64,000 bases of DNA from RCIO01 sp040880025 (GCA_040880025.1 JBBDJD010000019.1:183869-247868), one strand, 5' to 3'. Numbered from the stretch's first letter, positions 7,886-16,394 are shown. A program made the numbers and translations. The notes: a model not told the origin generated them from the letters alone.

Positions 7886-8506
7886 CTACGACCGCCGCGC
7901 CACGATGAATGGCCGCCGGTCCCCGTGAAATCTGGTTTCGACGATCTCGAAGCCCGCGCCGATCATCATCGCCTCAAGCTGGTTCGGCGTGAAGAAGCCG
8001 ACATCGGGCGGCGCCTTGCCCATCGCCCGCATGACGAACAGCAGCGGCTTGAATACGAAACCGCGCCCGCCAAGGGCGGCTGTCTTTGAAATCAGCATCC
8101 CGCCGGGCTTCAGCAATTCGTGGAGCCGTTGCAGCGTCGCCGGCAGGTCGGCGACCAGATGCAGGAAATTGAACGCCAGCACGGTGTCGAACGGCGCGTC
8201 CGGGAATGCATCGTCCTGCGGCACGGCCTGGACGAAGTCGACATTGCCGATCTGCTGCTCGGCCGCCTTTTTGCCGCCGATCGCGATCATTTCCGAGGAG
8301 ATGTCGCTGGCGGTGATGCGGGTGACTTCCGAGGCGAGAAGCAGCGCGGTCGACCCGGAGCCGCAACCGACTTCAAGCACATGGTCGTCGTTGGATAAAT
8401 GGACCCGCACCCGGTCCATCGTCTGGTTATAGCCATCCATGTTCTTGATCGGGCTGGCGGCATATTTCCGGGCGACGCGGTCCCAGAAGGTCTTGGTGTC
8501 GGGCAT
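7886..8506 (-). CDS. Class I SAM-dependent methyltransferase
   Basis: A 206-residue Rossmann-fold methyltransferase. Motif I is VLEVGCGSGSTAL (about residues 43-55), the acidic residue after strand beta-2 is in ITASDISSEM, and the later motifs are FDTVLAFNFLHLV and LLKPGGMLISKT. The C-terminal part ends with a FEIVETRFHGDRRPFIVARR strand pair. The N terminus, FWDRVARKYAASPIKN, is typical of UbiE/Methyltransf_11-type small-molecule methyltransferases of rhizobia. The substrate is unknown. A purine-rich GGAACGA precedes the ATG. Confidence 0.87.
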   Translation of the reverse strand: MPDTKTFWDRVARKYAASPIKNMDGYNQTMDRVRVHLSNDDHVLEVGCGSGSTALLLASEVTRITASDISSEMIAIGGKKAAEQQIGNVDFVQAVPQDDAFPDAPFDTVLAFNFLHLVADLPATLQRLHELLKPGGMLISKTAALGGRGFVFKPLLFVMRAMGKAPPDVGFFTPNQLEAMMIGAGFEIVETRFHGDRRPFIVARRS

Positions 8507-8664
8507 TTCGTTCCATCCTGCCGGGTCTTGCCGGCGTTTGCTCAGGCACTTTTCGCAGGGCCGGAATACCCAAGCGCGGGTCGGATGGGAATTGCGGAAA
8601 AGGGTAAGTCAATTATGCGAATATGCATGGATTGAAGGGTCGGGGCGGGCGGCTGATCACGCGT

Positions 8665-8880
8665 CGCGCTCTGCGATGGCATTGCGCGTTCGAACTCGAA
8701 AGGCCAAATCACTGGCTTTTCGGCCGCCATGCGGGCCTTTGCTTTGCCAGCTCTCCGGGCGTTTGCCGCTTCAATCGACAAATCGTTGTCGATGGATCGC
8801 CTTTGGCGACCGAATTGAGCTTCGCTATGGCTCCGCGCGTTCGACATTCAAAGAGCCAAATCGTTGGCTCTTTGCCGGCC
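8665..8880. repeat. Cluster of three related palindromes and a degenerate direct repeat
   Basis: The 390-base gap between the methyltransferase and clpS genes holds three inverted repeats with a shared core. One is imperfect, AGGCCAAATCACTGGCTTT (8701-8719). One is perfect, ATCGACAA/ATCG/TTGTCGAT (8774-8793). The third is perfect with an 11-bp stem, CAAAGAGCCAA/ATCG/TTGGCTCTTTG (8849-8874). The flanks of the first and third (TATGGC...GCGCGTTCGA) also align, giving two copies of a unit of about 65 bases, 150 bases apart. The 101-codon minus-strand frame through it is probably a by-product. This resembles the mosaic palindromic intergenic elements known in rhizobia. Confidence 0.65.
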
Positions 8881-8896
8881 CGCGGCCGGACATGTC

Positions 8897-9202
8897 TCAC
8901 TCCTCCGGTTCGGTCGTGAACAGCAGCGGAAAGCCGGCGATCTTGCCGGCATCGGTGGCGCGGGTCGCCTTGGTCTCGGCAATGTCTCTGGTGAAGACGG
9001 CGACCACGCAGACGCCCTTCCGGTGCGCGGTGATCATGATGTGATAGGCTTCGTCTTCGGTCGTCCGGAACTCGGCCTTCAGAACCTGCACCACGAATTC
9101 GCGGGGCGTGAAATCGTCATTGACGAGGATGACCTTGTGCAGCTTCGGCCGCTCGGTCTTCGGACGCGTCCTGGCGCGTGGCTTGATGTTGGTCTGGCTC
9201 AT
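8897..9202 (-). CDS. clpS: ATP-dependent Clp protease adaptor ClpS
   Basis: A 101-residue ClpS adaptor, which binds the N domain of ClpA and delivers N-degron substrates. The hallmark NDDFTPREFVVQVL (about residues 29-42) contains the Asn-Asp-Asp of the N-degron pocket, and ITAHRKG supplies the second conserved segment with its His. The basic N-terminal 25 residues (RARTRPKTERPK) form the usual flexible tail. I start at MSQTNIKP rather than at the upstream in-frame ATG. No clpA is adjacent. Rhizobia often have two ClpS paralogues; the FTP (not YTP) variant and isolation from clpA suggest the second type. Confidence 0.9.
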   Translation of the reverse strand: MSQTNIKPRARTRPKTERPKLHKVILVNDDFTPREFVVQVLKAEFRTTEDEAYHIMITAHRKGVCVVAVFTRDIAETKATRATDAGKIAGFPLLFTTEPEE

Positions 9203-9336
9203 GGCGACGCCTGGAGATTGCGATACCGACCGCACGGGCCGGTCTGTCGTGCCTGTCAGACATTATCACATGAGCAATGTCGGCGACGCAATTCCGCGCC
9301 GCCGTAGAGCGGGCGATCGCGGCCGGAGCCAGGAAC

Positions 9337-9558
9337 TCAGCAGGCGCCCAGTCCGGCATGCACCAGATTGAGCGGCTGTCGCGGCCCGCGCCGATAGGCT
9401 TCGTTGACACGGCGGGCTATAAGCGCTCGTCCCCGGCGGTCGGTGATGCCAAGCTCATCGCAGACGGCTTCCACGGCCTGTGAAACCTTCAGATCGGTCG
9501 GCTCGCCACCCCTGATGCGTGGCGGCGCCTTGCCGATATTTGTGTTCTTTCCCTTCAT
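9337..9558 (-). CDS. Small basic protein, unknown
   Basis: A 73-residue protein starting MKGKNTNIGKAPPR, basic at the N terminus and predicted helical in the middle (VSQAVEAVCDELGITDRRGRALIARRVNEAYRRG). A GGAGG ribosome-binding site lies 7 bases before the ATG, which is the best evidence that it is translated. I do not recognise a family; the compact helical, Arg-rich layout could suit nucleic-acid binding, but this is only a guess. Confidence 0.55.
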   Translation of the reverse strand: MKGKNTNIGKAPPRIRGGEPTDLKVSQAVEAVCDELGITDRRGRALIARRVNEAYRRGPRQPLNLVHAGLGAC

Positions 9559-10018
9559 GACGTGACCTCCAACGGGCCGCCCGGGTCGTGTTTTTGTGGT
9601 TTTCGAGCGTATCTTCCTCCATTTAGAGTGGCAGCTGTGGCAAATTTGAGATCAACGGGCCGCCGTGCATCACTTTGCGTGACTTTGCGTAACTCCGGGT
9701 TCTTGTCCCATGTGAACATACGTGCTGGCCGTGCCGGTGCGTTTCGTGATCGAGCGCGCCGGAAATTGCGGCAAATGGGTGGTGGCCGCCCCGCGAAAAC
9801 GCCGCAATCGCAGGCCGTGTTGAATGGAAATCACCGCCATTTGTGATGCCGAACTCGGCCGGGCGGCCCGGCAAACGTCGCGCCCGGCCAATTATGGCTT
9901 TTTCAAGCCATTGTAATCGTTGAAAAATTTCACGGAATGTGAATTGCAGCGAGCGTCCTGCGTGCCTATCTCTCGCGGTGTCGGCATGGGGCGGTCAGTC
10001 AAACGAGGAGCGGTTCGC
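9559..10018. other. Gene-free 460-base stretch with two hairpins
   Basis: No convincing coding frame is seen here. Two inverted repeats lie close together: GGCCGGGCG/CGCCCGGCC (9857-9865 and 9881-9889), and the perfect ATGGCTT-TTTC-AAGCCAT (9894-9911). The second is followed by AT-rich sequence that probably contains the promoter of the DUF1344 gene. I cannot tell whether a small RNA is encoded. Confidence 0.4.
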
Positions 10019-10243
10019 ATGAGAAAGATACTCGCAGCAGTCACCATACTGGGCTCCTTCGGCATGGCGGCTTACGCCGCCGAAGTTCAAGGCTCCGTAA
10101 GCGGCGTCGATCAGGAGACGCGCACGATCCTTTTGGACGACGGCACGTCCTATGTCGCCGCGGAGAGTATCGACCTTTCGGCGATCGAGGCTGGCGCCAC
10201 GGTCAGGATCACATATGACGATACCACCATGCAGGCGACATGA
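10019..10243 (+). CDS. DUF1344 secreted protein
   Basis: A 74-residue protein with a signal peptide (MRKILAAVTILGSFGMAAYA, cleaved before AEVQGSV) and a small beta-barrel-like mature part containing VSGVDQETRTILLDDGTSY and GATVRITYDD. This is the DUF1344 family, found mainly in Hyphomicrobiales and of unknown function. A GAGGAG site precedes the ATG. The gene stands alone and is followed by an intrinsic terminator. Confidence 0.85.
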   Translation: MRKILAAVTILGSFGMAAYAAEVQGSVSGVDQETRTILLDDGTSYVAAESIDLSAIEAGATVRITYDDTTMQAT

Positions 10244-10287
10244 TCGAGGTGGGCATGTAGCCGCCCATCCAGTTCTCAGGCAGCGCT

Positions 10288-10314
10288 GGCCGGTCCCGCA
10301 AGGGGCCGGCCTTT
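10288..10314 (+). terminator. Intrinsic terminator after the DUF1344 gene
   Basis: A 10-bp stem, GGCCGGTCCC / GGGGCCGGCC (one G-T pair), with loop GCAA, is followed by CTTTCT. It lies 45 bases after the stop codon. Confidence 0.7.
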
Positions 10315-10393
10315 CTCGTCGCGGATGAGGTGCCTTGGCGGCACGGTCGAATCCTGCGATTTTGTCGCAACTCGATCAGCGGCGGGAGCGGGC

Positions 10394-12004
10394 ATGAAGG
10401 TTTCGAGGCGGTTGGTGCTGGGCGCGGGCGCCGCGCTTGGCGTGACGGGATGGGCCGGGTGGTCGGCCGCGCGCATGGCGGTTTCGCCCTCGGCACCCAA
10501 GGACGCGGGGCGGATCGCCGACCTTGACGGAGTTGCGCTGCCGTCGGCACCGCCGCCGTACATGCCGCCGCACGATCCCGCGCTTCCCTGGTCGCTGAAA
10601 GGCGGCAGTCTGAACGATGCCAGCGGGCTGTCGCGCACGCCCGTGTTCGGCGTCGTCGCGGTGAAATCGCGGGACGAGGTCGCGGCCGCGCTGACATTTG
10701 CGCGCGCCAACCGGCTGAAGATCGCCACGGCCGCGGTGCGGCACTCGATGGGCGGCCATGCCTTCGACGACCATGCCGTCGTGCTCGACATGCGCGGCAT
10801 GAACACGATCGAACTCAACGCGGAAACGAAGTCAGTGCGTGTTGGCGCTGGCGCGACGTGGCACAATATCCAGAACGCCATCCACCCGCGCTTTGCGGTG
10901 AAGGCCATGCAGTCGACCGACATCTTCTCCGTCGGCGGCTCGATCTCCGTCAACGCGCACGGCATGGACCATCACGCAGGCGCGGTCGACGGGTCCATCC
11001 GCTCGCTGGAAGTCATGCTGGCCGACGGCTCGGTCGTCACATGTTCGCGGTCCGCGAATGTGGATCTGTTCCGCCATGTGGTCGGCGGCTATGGCCTGTT
11101 CGGTGTCATCCTGTCGGCCGAGCTCGAGGTGGTCGACAACGCGATCTACCGCACCTCGCGCGAAATCATCGCTTCCTCCGATTTCCCGCGCTATTTCGAC
11201 GAACGCATCGCGGGTGATGATGGTCTGGGCCTGTTCTACGGCCATCTGTCGACGTCGCCCGGTTCGCTGCTCGACGAGATGGTGGTCTACCGCTACGACC
11301 GCGATGGCGATGGCGCATCGGACGACCTGCCGCCGCTGGGCGAACCCGGCATGGTGGCGGTCAAGCGGCTGATCCTCAATCTGTCCAAGCATGGCGCCTG
11401 GTTCCGCGATCTAAAATGGTATGTGGAGAGGGAACTGGAGCCGCGTTTCGAGAGTTGTACGGTCGCCAGAACAGCGGCGATGGCCGAAGGCGAGGCGTGT
11501 CTCGTCACGCGCAACGATCCGATGCACGATTCAGTGCCCTATCTGTTCAACGACCTGCGGGGCGAGACCGACATACTGCACGAATATTTCTTCCCGCGGG
11601 CCGCCTATGCGGATTTCATCGCCGGAGCGCGCGAGATTCTGCTTTCGCACGACGCCAATCTGCTCAACGCTTCGGTGCGGGTGGTGGACGCGGCCGACAT
11701 CGCGCTTCCCTATGCGACGGAGCCGGCATTTTCGCTGGTGCTGTACGTCAACCAGGCGACCGATGATGCCGGCAATGCGAAGATGCGCGCGCTGACAAGG
11801 GCGCTGATCGACCTGACGGTCGCTCACAGGGGCCGGTTCTTCCTGCCCTACCAGCTTCACTATACGGCCGGGCAATTGCTGGAGTCCTATCCGGAACTGC
11901 CGGCATTTCTGGACAAGAAACGTCAATACGATCCCGAAGCGATGTTCGTTTCGACATTCTATCGCGGTGTTTCGAAGCTCGCGGAGGGTCGGGCGAGCGC
12001 CTGA
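10394..12004 (+). CDS. Exported FAD-linked oxidoreductase (FAD_binding_4 type)
   Basis: A 536-residue protein. The N terminus MKVSRRLVLGAGAALGVTG has a twin-arginine and a hydrophobic stretch, so export by Tat is plausible. The PCMH-type FAD domain occupies about residues 90-260: AAVRHSMGGHAF is the region that contacts the flavin (a His is present in a position where many relatives bind FAD covalently), followed by the VRVGAGATWHNIQ, SVGGSISVNAHG and VVGGYGLFGVI segments. The C-terminal part resembles that of aldonolactone/D-lactate-type oxidases and ends with PEAMFVSTFYRG. The substrate is unknown. It stands alone, 72 bases before sqdB. Confidence 0.85.
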   Translation: MKVSRRLVLGAGAALGVTGWAGWSAARMAVSPSAPKDAGRIADLDGVALPSAPPPYMPPHDPALPWSLKGGSLNDASGLSRTPVFGVVAVKSRDEVAAALTFARANRLKIATAAVRHSMGGHAFDDHAVVLDMRGMNTIELNAETKSVRVGAGATWHNIQNAIHPRFAVKAMQSTDIFSVGGSISVNAHGMDHHAGAVDGSIRSLEVMLADGSVVTCSRSANVDLFRHVVGGYGLFGVILSAELEVVDNAIYRTSREIIASSDFPRYFDERIAGDDGLGLFYGHLSTSPGSLLDEMVVYRYDRDGDGASDDLPPLGEPGMVAVKRLILNLSKHGAWFRDLKWYVERELEPRFESCTVARTAAMAEGEACLVTRNDPMHDSVPYLFNDLRGETDILHEYFFPRAAYADFIAGAREILLSHDANLLNASVRVVDAADIALPYATEPAFSLVLYVNQATDDAGNAKMRALTRALIDLTVAHRGRFFLPYQLHYTAGQLLESYPELPAFLDKKRQYDPEAMFVSTFYRGVSKLAEGRASA

Positions 12005-12076
12005 GGTCGCGCCTGCATGATTGTCACAATCGGACGGTAGGAGGGCGCGTCCGTTGATGAGGAAGGGACTGATTCC

Positions 12077-13297
12077 ATGAAGATTGCGGTACTCGGCGGC
12101 GACGGTTTTGTCGGCTGGCCAACCTCGCTTCACCTGTCGGGCCTCGGCCACGAGGTGCATATCCTCGACAATCTCTCCCGGCGCTGGATCGACACCGAAC
12201 TCGGCGTCCAGTCTCTCACGCCGATGGACTCAATCCAGGAGCGCACCCGCATCTGGCATCAGGAGACCGGGCGGCGCATCCGCTTCCACCTGATCGACAT
12301 CGCCAAGGATTACGACCTTCTGAAAGGCTGGCTGGCGGAACATAGGCCCGACGCTATCGTCCACTTCGCCGAGCAGCGCGCCGCGCCCTATTCGATGAAG
12401 TCGGACCGGCACAAGAATTACACCGTCTCCAACAATGTGAACGCCAGCCACAATCTGCTCAACGCCATGGTCGAGACCGGCATCGACGCGCATCTCGTCC
12501 ATCTCGGCACGATGGGCGTATATGGTTATTCGTCGGTCGGTGCGGCGATCCCCGAGGGCTATCTGCAGGTCGGCGTGGAGACGCTGGGTGGAGAGACGGT
12601 CAGTCAGGAGATTCTTTATCCGGCTAATCCGGGGTCGATCTACCACATGACCAAGTGCCTGGATCAGTTGCTGTTCCAGTTCTACGCGAAGAATGACGGG
12701 GTCAGGATCACCGATCTGCATCAGGGGATCGTGTGGGGCACGCATACGGACCAGACGAAAAAACACAGCCAACTCGTCAATCGTTTCGACTATGACGGCG
12801 ATTACGGCACCGTGCTCAACCGCTTCCTGATCCAGGCGGCGATCGGCTATCCGCTGACCGTGCACGGCACCGGCGGGCAAACGCGCGCTTTCATCCACAT
12901 CCAGGATTCGGTGCGCTGCATCGAACTGGCGCTGCAAAACCCGCCCGAGGCCGGCGACCGGGTGAAGATATTCAACCAGATGACCGAAACGCACAGGGTG
13001 CGCGACCTCGCCGAACTGGTGGCGAAGATTACCGGCGCCAAGGTCGCCTATCTGCCCAATCCAAGGAAGGAAGCGGCGGAGAACGATCTTGTCGTGAAGA
13101 ACGACCAGTTCCTTGGACTCGGCCTTGAGCCGACGACACTGGCGGAAGGGCTGCTATCGGAGGTCGTCGATGTGGCGAAGAAATTCGCCTATCGTGTCGA
13201 CCGCGGCCGCATTCCGGCGCTCTCGGCCTGGACGAAGGACATCGCGCCGGCGCTCGACCGCGATCCCGAAGGCAAGCGGCTGAAGAAGGTGGGATAG
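12077..13297 (+). CDS. sqdB: UDP-sulfoquinovose synthase SqdB
   Basis: SqdB makes UDP-sulfoquinovose from UDP-glucose and sulfite, the committed step of sulfolipid (SQDG) synthesis. The 406-residue protein is an extended short-chain dehydrogenase. The NAD-binding motif is GGDGFVGWP (8-16), and NLSRRWIDTELGVQSLTP and FAEQRAAPYSMK are diagnostic of SqdB. The catalytic Thr and YxxxK lie in HLGTMGVYG and GSIYHMTKC, and the substrate region includes HQGIVWGTHTDQT. It heads a tight gene group ending in sqdC. A palindrome, GATTGT-C-ACAATC (12019-12031), lies upstream. No PhoB box is obvious, although sulfolipid genes of rhizobia are known to respond to phosphate limitation. Confidence 0.95.
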   Translation: MKIAVLGGDGFVGWPTSLHLSGLGHEVHILDNLSRRWIDTELGVQSLTPMDSIQERTRIWHQETGRRIRFHLIDIAKDYDLLKGWLAEHRPDAIVHFAEQRAAPYSMKSDRHKNYTVSNNVNASHNLLNAMVETGIDAHLVHLGTMGVYGYSSVGAAIPEGYLQVGVETLGGETVSQEILYPANPGSIYHMTKCLDQLLFQFYAKNDGVRITDLHQGIVWGTHTDQTKKHSQLVNRFDYDGDYGTVLNRFLIQAAIGYPLTVHGTGGQTRAFIHIQDSVRCIELALQNPPEAGDRVKIFNQMTETHRVRDLAELVAKITGAKVAYLPNPRKEAAENDLVVKNDQFLGLGLEPTTLAEGLLSEVVDVAKKFAYRVDRGRIPALSAWTKDIAPALDRDPEGKRLKKVG

Positions 13298-13344
13298 AGG
13301 CTGCGGCGATAACATGACGTTCCACGCCAAGGGGAGGAGATGAC

Positions 13345-13731
13345 ATGGCCGCGCGGGCGATCATCCCGGCCGAGATGCAACCTTATTACGACGACTGGCG
13401 CATGTCGCCGGGGATAGAGCACAACGGCGTCGTCTACTTCACCGGCATGACAGGGACGGTGAAAGGCGTCGTCTCTGACGATCCCGAAACCCAAATGCGC
13501 GAGGCGTTCCGCAAGGTCGGGCTGGTGCTTGAAGAGGCGGGGCTCGGTTTCGGCGACCTCCTTGAGATGACGACATATCACGTCGGTCTTCGCGATCATC
13601 TCCAACTTTTCAAGTCGATACGCGCCGAATTCGTCGAGGAGCCATATCCGGCCTGGACCGCCATCGAGGTATCAGGCTTCGCAACCGAAGGGGTCATCGT
13701 CGAAATCCGCGCGATCGCAAAGCGATCCTGA
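13345..13731 (+). CDS. RidA/YjgF-family protein inside the sqd operon
   Basis: A 128-residue member of the RidA superfamily of trimeric enamine/imine deaminases. Landmarks are GVVYFTGMTG, the LEEAGLGFGDLLEMTTYHVGL helix-strand segment, and RAEFVEEPYPAWTAIEVSGFA. The Arg that binds the substrate carboxylate in archetypal RidA (in the R-x-C/V-V-E-motif) appears to be replaced: the protein has GVIVEIRAIA at the end, so the chemistry may differ. It sits between sqdB (47 bases upstream) and sqdD, with which its stop overlaps (TGATG). A role in sulfolipid synthesis is not established; co-transcription is strongly suggested. Confidence 0.85.
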   Translation: MAARAIIPAEMQPYYDDWRMSPGIEHNGVVYFTGMTGTVKGVVSDDPETQMREAFRKVGLVLEEAGLGFGDLLEMTTYHVGLRDHLQLFKSIRAEFVEEPYPAWTAIEVSGFATEGVIVEIRAIAKRS

Positions 13732-14549
13732 TGGCCCGCTACGCCTATGTGACGCTGGTCACCAATGCCGATTACGCGCTTGGCGCGACGGCGCTGGTGC
13801 GCGCGCTGAAGCTGACCGGCACTACGGCCGAGATTGTGGTGATGCACACTGGCGGCGTCGCGATAGACGAACTCGTTCCCTTGGAAGTGCTCGGGGCGTC
13901 ACTCATTGAGGTAGAACTTCTGCCGACTTCCTCCGCTTTCAACGAGCGCCACGCCACGGCGAAGATCCACGCCGACCATCCCTTCACAAAGGGTCAGAAG
14001 CCGGCCTTCCATACGCCGCTCGACAATTTCGCCAAGCTGCGGTTGTGGGAGCTGGACGAGTACGAGACTGTCGTTTTCATCGACGCCGATGCGATCGTGC
14101 TGCGAAATATCGACAAGCTCTTCGGCTATCCGGAATTCTCGGCCGCGCCGAACGTCTATGAATCGCTGGCTGATTTCCGCCGGCTCAATTCCGGCGTGTT
14201 CGTCGCCAGGCCGTCGCGGGCCACCTTCGCCGCCATGCTGGAACGGCTCGATGCGCCCGACGCGCTGTGGCCGCGCACCGACCAGACATTCCTGCAAGCC
14301 TTCTTTCCCGACTGGCACGGCCTGCCGGTGTTCTTCAACATGCTGCAATATGTGTGGTTCAACGTGCCCGAACTGTGGAACTGGCAGTCGATCTCGGTCG
14401 TGCACTACCAGTATGAAAAGCCGTGGCAGGCGGACAATCCGAAGGCGGAACGCCTGCGTCCCCTGATCGAGCTGTGGCAGGCCTATTTCACCGGCGAGAA
14501 CATTCCCGACATCGATGCGCTCGCCAATCCGGGAACGCCGGCGAAATGA
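13731..14549 (+). CDS. sqdD: Glycogenin-like family 8 glycosyltransferase SqdD
   Basis: A 272-residue GT8-family glycosyltransferase. The metal-binding D-x-D is in VVFIDADAIVL (about residues 112-122), the N-terminal nucleotide-binding strand is YAYVTLVTNADYALGA, and a C-terminal HYQYEKPW segment holds the late His typical of GT8. In Rhodobacter sphaeroides and Sinorhizobium meliloti the sqd cluster contains a glycogenin-like sqdD gene, proposed to transfer sulfoquinovose to diacylglycerol. The gene overlaps ridA by one base and sqdC by four, so translation is coupled throughout. Confidence 0.85.
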   Translation: MARYAYVTLVTNADYALGATALVRALKLTGTTAEIVVMHTGGVAIDELVPLEVLGASLIEVELLPTSSAFNERHATAKIHADHPFTKGQKPAFHTPLDNFAKLRLWELDEYETVVFIDADAIVLRNIDKLFGYPEFSAAPNVYESLADFRRLNSGVFVARPSRATFAAMLERLDAPDALWPRTDQTFLQAFFPDWHGLPVFFNMLQYVWFNVPELWNWQSISVVHYQYEKPWQADNPKAERLRPLIELWQAYFTGENIPDIDALANPGTPAK

Positions 14550-15451
14550 GCGCGCCGCGCACGGTGGTGTCGGGTGGCAGCGGCTATGTCGGCCGTTTCA
14601 TCGTGGAGCGTCTGTTGGCTGAAGGGCACAGGGTCACCGTGACCGGGCGAACGAATCCGGCTGATGGTTTCTTCTCCGCGCCGGTCGAATTTGTCGCGGG
14701 TCATCTCGAAGTGGACGAGGATCATGCGGCGACATTCGCCGCCACGGATTTCTTCGTCCATTGCGCCTTCGACCATCTGCCGGGCAAGTTCCGGGGCGGG
14801 GAGGGCGACGATCCTGGAGGCTTCCGCCGCCGTAATCTCGATGCAACGCTGGCGCGCTTCCGACAGGCGAAGATGGGCGGGGTGAAGCGCGCCGTGTTCC
14901 TGTCATCGCGCGCCGTCTATGGCGACTGGACCGAGGGAGCCGAACTGACCGAGGAGACGAAGCCGTGCCCGAATTCGCTCTATGGCGAGGTCAAGCTCGC
15001 CGGCGAGGAGGGGCTGGCGGAACTGGCCGATGCGTCGTTTCGGGGCATCAGCCTGCGTGTCACCGGCGTTTATGGTCCACCGCCGCCCGGTCGCGAGCAC
15101 AAATGGGCGGGCGTCGTCGCGGACCATATGGCTGGGCGGTCGGTCATCTCGCGCATCGGCACCGAGGTTCATGGCGAGGATGTCGCCTGGGCCGTGATGA
15201 TCGCCCTGACTGCGAAAATCGCCAGTCCGCACGAAATCTTCTGCGTCTCCGACATTGTGGTCGACAATGCCGACATGATGGCGATCGTGAATGACGCGGC
15301 AGGCCTTTCGCACCCGGTTCCGGATCGCGTCGATCCCGGGCGGCATCAGGCGATGAACTCCGCGAAACTCCGATCGCTCGGCTGGAGTCCGGGCGGGTGG
15401 CCATTGTTCGAGACGTCGGTGCGGGAACTGGCCGAGGCGCTCAGGGCCTGA
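14546..15451 (+). CDS. sqdC: NAD-dependent epimerase/reductase SqdC-like
   Basis: A 301-residue extended short-chain dehydrogenase with the NAD-binding motif GGSGYVGRF (about residues 9-17), the active-site region VFLSSRAVYGDWT with S and a downstream NSLYGEVKLAGEE (YxxxK), and ISLRVTGVYGPPP. Its position as the last gene of sqdB-ridA-sqdD-sqdC matches the SqdC reductase-like protein of purple-bacterial and rhizobial sulfolipid clusters, whose exact role is uncertain. Its ATG overlaps the sqdD stop. Its end overlaps the convergent hydrolase gene by 11 bases. Confidence 0.78.
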   Translation: MSAPRTVVSGGSGYVGRFIVERLLAEGHRVTVTGRTNPADGFFSAPVEFVAGHLEVDEDHAATFAATDFFVHCAFDHLPGKFRGGEGDDPGGFRRRNLDATLARFRQAKMGGVKRAVFLSSRAVYGDWTEGAELTEETKPCPNSLYGEVKLAGEEGLAELADASFRGISLRVTGVYGPPPPGREHKWAGVVADHMAGRSVISRIGTEVHGEDVAWAVMIALTAKIASPHEIFCVSDIVVDNADMMAIVNDAAGLSHPVPDRVDPGRHQAMNSAKLRSLGWSPGGWPLFETSVRELAEALRA

Positions 15452-16394
15452 GGTCGGATACGGTTCCTGCTCGCTGCTCTGCGAGGAACGGCAGAAGCGC
15501 AGCCAGCACACCCATCGGCCGCTCGATGTGCGGGATGTGATTGACGCCATCGAGAACGACCAGTCGCGCATCGGGCAGCAATGCTGCGATCTCCTCACCT
15601 TGCGCGAGCGGGGTCACCGTATCCTGCCGCCCCCAGATGATGAGCGTTGGCATGTCGAGAACCGCAAGACCGGCCGGCGTCAGCGTGGCGGCCCCTTCAT
15701 GCGTTCCGTACAGACCGGTTTTCATCCAGTCGCCGATCGCCTCCGACGTACCAGTTGTTGCAAGCGGCCGCCGGTACAGTTCCACGCGTTCACCGGTCAC
15801 GACGCTGTCGTCGGCAACGAAGGCCCGCAAGCCGGAGGGCACGAGCAGCGGATTGGCGAAAGTCGCGGAGGCCAGCGCCGTTCGCAGTTGACCGATGCGG
15901 AATGCCGGTGCGAACCAGGGCTCCTTTCTCGCCTCTACCGACAGGCCGAGCGCGACGTCGATCAGAACCAACGCGCGGATTTCGGCGGGCCGGCTTGCTG
16001 CGGCCTCGACCGTGCCGCCGCCGCCGAAAGAGTGGCCGACGAGCACCGGCCGTTCGAGCGCCAGTGAATCGAGTAGGCCGGTCATCAGCAGCGCCTGCGC
16101 TTGGCGGGAATAGTCATGGTCGTCAGGCCGCTCGGAGAAGCCGAACGGCGGGATATCCGGCATGATCACCCGATAGCCGGCTTCGCCCAGCGGGGCGGCG
16201 ATATCGCGCCAGGTTTCCCCCCATGCAAGCGTGCCATGGATGAGCACGACCGGCATACCATCATCCGGCCCGTGCCGGCGGTAGCGAATCGCGATACCGT
16301 CGACCTGGGCGAAACGGGCGTCCTTGCCGGCGAGGGCCGCTGGATCCGCTGTTTCGCGCATCATTGCGGCGATACGGAAGCCGCCAACGGCCAA
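15441..16394 (-). CDS. Alpha/beta hydrolase with a membrane anchor and an unclear start
   Basis: An alpha/beta-hydrolase-fold protein of about 317 residues. The nucleophile elbow is GHSFGGGG, the oxyanion segment is VLIHGTLAWGETW, the acid is in IIWGRQDTVTP and the His in GVNHIPHIE. The only standard start that keeps the family sequence is the TTG at 16394. The frame continues upstream to a TGA at 16469 and encodes a convincing membrane anchor (LIRYLGWTVFGLAFLAVLAV) that would need a start such as the CTG at 16445. I list the TTG form but suspect the longer one. It follows the unknown 373-residue protein gene without a gap. Confidence 0.78.
   Translation of the reverse strand: MAVGGFRIAAMMRETADPAALAGKDARFAQVDGIAIRYRRHGPDDGMPVVLIHGTLAWGETWRDIAAPLGEAGYRVIMPDIPPFGFSERPDDHDYSRQAQALLMTGLLDSLALERPVLVGHSFGGGGTVEAAASRPAEIRALVLIDVALGLSVEARKEPWFAPAFRIGQLRTALASATFANPLLVPSGLRAFVADDSVVTGERVELYRRPLATTGTSEAIGDWMKTGLYGTHEGAATLTPAGLAVLDMPTLIIWGRQDTVTPLAQGEEIAALLPDARLVVLDGVNHIPHIERPMGVLAALLPFLAEQRAGTVSDLRP

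Noticed and set aside
8542..8847. A 101-codon minus-strand ORF over the palindrome cluster
   Set aside because: It follows the palindromic repeats, has no good ribosome-binding site and no recognisable domain; similar frames arise wherever such repeats occur.
12005..12076. PhoB box in front of the sqd operon
   Set aside because: Phosphate control would be expected, but no CTGTCAT-type repeats are visible; the GATTGTCACAATC palindrome present is of another type.
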